A DNA stretch of 8,221 nt from NCBI GenBank assembly GCA_021823875.1, contig JAKAMD010000149.1, positions 1 through 8,221 on the forward strand. The letters run 5' to 3'. This DNA comes from Pseudomonadota bacterium. GTDB taxonomy: Bacteria > Pseudomonadota > Alphaproteobacteria > Rhizobiales > Xanthobacteraceae. Under the pieces are notes generated by a model that saw only the letters and a program-made list of their open reading frames with translations, made no database searches and had not been told where the DNA came from. Every line of letters begins with the position of its first letter. The stretch's first letter is position 1. The translations under genes were made by a program, and so were the position numbers. Positions 5,673 to 8,221 of the stretch are shown here, one piece after another.

Positions 5673-6701
5673 ATGGCCACAGTGAACGACCGGGCGCCGG
5701 GACCGGCCGGCTTGAACGACGACATCGGCGAGCAGAAGCGCCTGGAGATGTACCGGACCCAGGTGGTGATCCGCGAGGCCGAGCAGCGCGCCTACGACCT
5801 GTTCTTGCAGAACCTGGTCAAGGGAACCAGCCATCTCTCGCTCGGCCAGGAGGCGGTGGCGGCCGGCTTTGCCGGCGCCATGCAGACCGGCGACCTTTCG
5901 TTCTGCACCTATCGCGGGCATGCCCATACTTTGGCCCGCGGCGTCAGTGTCGAGAAGGTGCTGGGCGAGTTGATGCAGCGCGATAACGGCCTGATGCGCG
6001 GCAAGGGCGGTTCCATGCACCTGACCTCGGCCGAGCACGGCGTCATGGGCTCCTACGCCATCATCGGCGCCCACCTGCCGATCGCCTGCGGCGCCGCCTG
6101 GCGCGCCCAGTACAAGGGCACCAAGGACGTGGCGACCTGCTTCTTCGGCGACGGCACCACCAATATCGGCGCCTTCCACGAGGCGCTTAATTTCGCGGCG
6201 ATCTGGAAGCTGCCGGTGGTCTTCGTCTGCGAGAACAATCTGTATATGGAATACACCCCGATCGGTGACGTGACTGCGGTGCCGCATCCGGCCGCCGACC
6301 GCGCGTCGGCCTATGGGCTCGAACGCATCATCGTCGACGGCAACGACGCCGACGCGGTCTATCGCACCGCGCAGGCGGCCTACGCCAAGGCGCGCGCGGG
6401 CGACGGTCCCTCGCTGATCGAGTGCCTGACCTATCGCCATAGCGGCCATTCCCGCGCCGACCCAGCCAAGTATCGCCCCGAGGGCGAGCTCGATCGCTGG
6501 AAGCTGCGCGACCCGATCAAGATCTACAAGGAGCGGCTGCTGCAATTCGGCGTGCCGGAAAAGACCATCACCGATATCGACACCGACGTGCGCAAGATCG
6601 TCGACGACGCGACCGAGGCCTGCAAGGCGGCGCCGAACCCGCCGGCCGAGATCATCACGACCGACGTTTATGCCGATGGAGGCTGGGCATGGCGGAACTG
6701 A
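5673..6701 (+). CDS. Thiamine-diphosphate-dependent 2-oxoacid/acetoin dehydrogenase, E1 subunit alpha
   Basis: A 342-residue E1 alpha subunit, which with E1 beta forms the decarboxylating component of a 2-oxoacid (pyruvate, branched-chain) or acetoin dehydrogenase complex in the cytoplasm. The thiamine-diphosphate/magnesium motif runs from GDG at residues 159-161 to Asn188-Asn189 (CENN). RGHAHTLARG at 81-90 and GKGGSMHL at 110-117 are conserved family segments, and the later GHSRADPAKYR matches the loop found before the C-terminus in E1 alpha proteins. Overall it reads closer to the acetoin-dehydrogenase AcoA group than to classic PdhA, but specificity is not certain. ATG 5673 has AAAGGA (5661-5666) six bases upstream. 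The gene overlaps E1 beta by 13 bp and begins a probable operon that continues to the aldehyde dehydrogenase. Confidence 0.93.
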   Translation: MATVNDRAPGPAGLNDDIGEQKRLEMYRTQVVIREAEQRAYDLFLQNLVKGTSHLSLGQEAVAAGFAGAMQTGDLSFCTYRGHAHTLARGVSVEKVLGELMQRDNGLMRGKGGSMHLTSAEHGVMGSYAIIGAHLPIACGAAWRAQYKGTKDVATCFFGDGTTNIGAFHEALNFAAIWKLPVVFVCENNLYMEYTPIGDVTAVPHPAADRASAYGLERIIVDGNDADAVYRTAQAAYAKARAGDGPSLIECLTYRHSGHSRADPAKYRPEGELDRWKLRDPIKIYKERLLQFGVPEKTITDIDTDVRKIVDDATEACKAAPNPPAEIITTDVYADGGWAWRN

Positions 6702-7669
6702 CCTATCGCGACGCGGTCATCCGCGGCATCGCCCAGGAGATGGAGCGCGACCCCGACGTCGTGTTCCTCGGCGAGGATGTGGCCAAGGCGGGCGGCGTGT
6801 TCAAGGCGACCGTCGGCCTCTACGAGCAGTTCGGCCCCTTGCGCGTACGCGACACGCCGATCTCCGAACAGGCGATCATGGGCGCCGCCATGGGCGCGGC
6901 CATGACCGGCCTAAAGCCGATCGCCGAGATCATGTTCTCGGACTTCTTCGCGGTGTGCTTCGACTACATCGCCAACGAATTCCCGAAGAGCCGCTACATG
7001 TCGAACGGCCAGCTCAAATGCCCGCTGGTGGTGCGTACGGGCAATGGCGGGGGCTCGCGTTTCGGCGCTCAGCACTCTCAGAGTGTCGAGAACTGGTGCA
7101 TGATGATCCCGGGGCTGAAGGTCGTGGCGCCGTCCTCGCCGGTCGACGTCATCGGCTTGCTGGCCGCCTCGGTGCGCGATCCCGATCCGGTGATCTTCCT
7201 CGAACACAAGTCGCTTTATGCGACCAAGGGCGAAGTGCCGGATGGCGAGATCGTCGACACGCTCGGCACCGCCAAGATCCTGCGTCCCGGCAAGGACGCC
7301 ACCATCCTGGCGCTGGCGCTGATGGTGCCGCGCGCGCTGGAGGCGGCCGAGAGGCTGAAGGCGGAACACGGCATCGACTGCGAAGTTGTCGATGTGCGCT
7401 CGCTGGTGCCGCTCGACACCCAGACCATCCTCGGTTCGGTGGCGAAGACGCACCGGCTGTTTACGGTCGAGGAGAACCCGCGGCTGTGCGGCTGGGGTGC
7501 CGAGATCGTGTCGATCGTGGCGGACGAGGCCTTCTACGATCTCGACGGTCCGCCGGTGCGCATCACCACGCCGCACATTCCGCTGCCGGCCGCCGACACG
7601 CTGGAAGATATCGTGTTGCCGACGCCGCAACGGATCGTGGAAACGGTGCGGCGGTCGCTGGGCAGTTAG
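6689..7669 (+). CDS. 2-oxoacid/acetoin dehydrogenase, E1 subunit beta
   Basis: A 326-residue E1 beta subunit, partner of the preceding alpha subunit in an alpha2-beta2 thiamine-diphosphate enzyme. The N-terminal GEDVAKAGGVF holds Glu29, the position that activates the cofactor in this family. RDTPISEQAIMGAAMGAAMTGLKPIAEIMFSDF and the HSQSVENW segment are typical of the pyrimidine-binding domain. The C-terminal transketolase-type domain begins near GTAKILRPGKDATILALALMVPRALEAAE and ends with TPHIPLPAADTLEDIVLPTPQRIVETVR. Length is usual. ATG 6689 lies inside the 3' end of the alpha gene, with GGAGG at 6678-6682 and six-base spacing, which points to coupled, balanced translation. No lipoyl E2 or E3 gene is seen within the window. 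The family is certain; the preferred substrate is not. Confidence 0.94.
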   Translation: MAELTYRDAVIRGIAQEMERDPDVVFLGEDVAKAGGVFKATVGLYEQFGPLRVRDTPISEQAIMGAAMGAAMTGLKPIAEIMFSDFFAVCFDYIANEFPKSRYMSNGQLKCPLVVRTGNGGGSRFGAQHSQSVENWCMMIPGLKVVAPSSPVDVIGLLAASVRDPDPVIFLEHKSLYATKGEVPDGEIVDTLGTAKILRPGKDATILALALMVPRALEAAERLKAEHGIDCEVVDVRSLVPLDTQTILGSVAKTHRLFTVEENPRLCGWGAEIVSIVADEAFYDLDGPPVRITTPHIPLPAADTLEDIVLPTPQRIVETVRRSLGS

Positions 7670-7676
7670 GTTCTCT

Positions 7677-7790
7677 TGTCCCGGACGCGATGCAGCGCTT
7701 AGCGATGCATCGCTGATCCGGGACCGTTACAGGTTGGTACGGTCCCGGTTCTGCAGCGCACCGCTTTCGCGCTGCGCTGCGCCCGGGACA
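7677..7790. repeat. Long palindromic dispersed repeat between E1 beta and the aldehyde dehydrogenase
   Basis: Arms at 7677-7727 and 7739-7790 are imperfect inverted copies, both bounded by TGTCCCGG at the outside and CCGGGACCGT at the inside, around an 11-base loop. Inside each arm are GCAGCGC-rich segments that can fold back on themselves. I recognise this TCCCGGA...GCAGCG...TCCGGGACC type as a common intergenic repeat in Bradyrhizobium-like genomes. It begins 8 bases after the E1 beta stop and ends 20 bases before the next start, so it fills an otherwise tight intra-operon gap and could form a strong RNA hairpin affecting read-through or mRNA decay. Confidence 0.78.
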
Positions 7791-7810
7791 GGAAGTAAAG
7801 GATCATCGCC

Positions 7811-8221
7811 ATGTACGAAAATCTGCTCGCTAATGTTCCGACCGATCTCTGGATCGGCGGTAAGTGGCGCAAGGCATCCGACAATGCCCGCTTCGACGTG
7901 ATCGATCCGGCGACCGAACGCACCATCGCCTCGGTGGCGAGCGCCACGGTCGACGACGCCAAGGCCGCGCTCGACGCGGCGGACGCCGCCTTCGAGGGCT
8001 GGGCCGCGCGCAAGCCGCGCGAGCGCGGCGAGATCCTGCGCAAGTGCTACGAGCTGATCATGCGCGACGCCGAGCGCTTCGCCAAGCTGATCACGCTGGA
8101 GAACGGCAAGGCGCTGCCCGACTCGCGTGGCGAAGTGGCCTACGCCGCCGAGTTCTTCCGCTGGTATGCGGAGGAAGCCGTGCGCAATATCGGCGAGGTC
8201 TCGCGCGCGCCCGCGTCCGGC
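7811..8221 (+). CDS. NAD(P)-dependent succinate-semialdehyde-type dehydrogenase, N-terminal part
   Basis: The first 137 codons of an aldehyde dehydrogenase; the frame is open to the window edge, so the catalytic Cys and Glu are not visible. The N-terminal text DLWIGGKWRKASDNARFDVIDPATERTIASVASATVDDAKAALDAADAAFEGW is the usual start of this family, followed by PRERGEILRKCYELI and LITLENGKALPDSRGEVAYAAEFFRWYAEEAVR. The last stretch matches the GabD/succinate-semialdehyde dehydrogenase branch better than betaine- or acetaldehyde-type enzymes. It should oxidise an aldehyde to the acid with NAD or NADP. ATG 7811 has AAAGGA (7797-7802) eight bases upstream, lying just beyond the palindromic repeat. 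It is in the same direction as the E1 genes and probably co-transcribed, but the actual aldehyde is unknown. Confidence 0.88.
   Translation, partial: MYENLLANVPTDLWIGGKWRKASDNARFDVIDPATERTIASVASATVDDAKAALDAADAAFEGWAARKPRERGEILRKCYELIMRDAERFAKLITLENGKALPDSRGEVAYAAEFFRWYAEEAVRNIGEVSRAPASG

Noticed and set aside
5499..6545. Minus-strand open frame (348 codons) opposite E1 alpha
   Set aside because: It lies antisense to an E1 alpha gene with all cofactor motifs intact; the product shows no recognisable motif.
6670..7716. Second plus-strand open frame (348 codons) over E1 beta
   Set aside because: It is a shifted frame of the E1 beta gene, rich in Arg, Gly and Ala; E1 beta itself is unambiguous.

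Overview
The window is high-GC, densely packed bacterial DNA. Gene content, codon style and three classes of dispersed palindromic DNA point to an alphaproteobacterium of the Hyphomicrobiales (Bradyrhizobium / Rhodopseudomonas / Xanthobacteraceae-like). This placement rests on recognition of gene style and repeats, not on a marker gene. All genes look chromosomal and housekeeping or accessory-metabolic. I see no transposase, phage gene, CRISPR array, tRNA or rRNA.

Layout. (1) Positions 1-2233, plus strand: an ABC importer of the nitrate/taurine/pyrimidine-precursor type, with the 3' part of a periplasmic binding protein, an ATPase and an inner-membrane permease. A palindromic repeat separates the binding protein from the ATPase; ATPase and permease overlap by ATGA. 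(2) Positions 2230-4385, minus strand: a two-gene chromate-resistance operon, a rhodanese-ChrB fusion followed by a ChrA-type transporter, also coupled by ATGA. It converges on the ABC operon so tightly that both last genes end within one CTAG. (3) Positions 4386-4562: a divergent promoter region with a good sigma70-like promoter for the chromate operon. (4) Positions 4563-5495, plus: a DMT/EamA-family permease with a GTG start. (5) Positions 5673-8221, plus: the beginning of a 2-oxoacid/acetoin dehydrogenase-type operon, with E1 alpha, E1 beta (13-bp overlap) and, after a second large palindromic repeat, the first 137 codons of a succinate-semialdehyde-type aldehyde dehydrogenase. E2 and E3 subunits, if present, lie beyond the window.

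How the genes work together. The ABC genes form one importer of unknown small-molecule substrate. The chromate pair probably couples a sensor or enzyme (rhodanese-ChrB) to oxyanion efflux (ChrA). The E1 alpha/beta pair would decarboxylate a 2-oxoacid or cleave acetoin using thiamine diphosphate, and the linked aldehyde dehydrogenase would oxidise an aldehyde from the same catabolic route. I find no clearly new multi-gene system. The most notable points are the seven-residue CX5R catalytic loop of the rhodanese in the ChrB fusion, the inverted repeat bracketing its promoter, the shared CTAG stops, and the placement of three different palindromic elements in intergenic gaps, one of them reading in frame into the ATPase gene.
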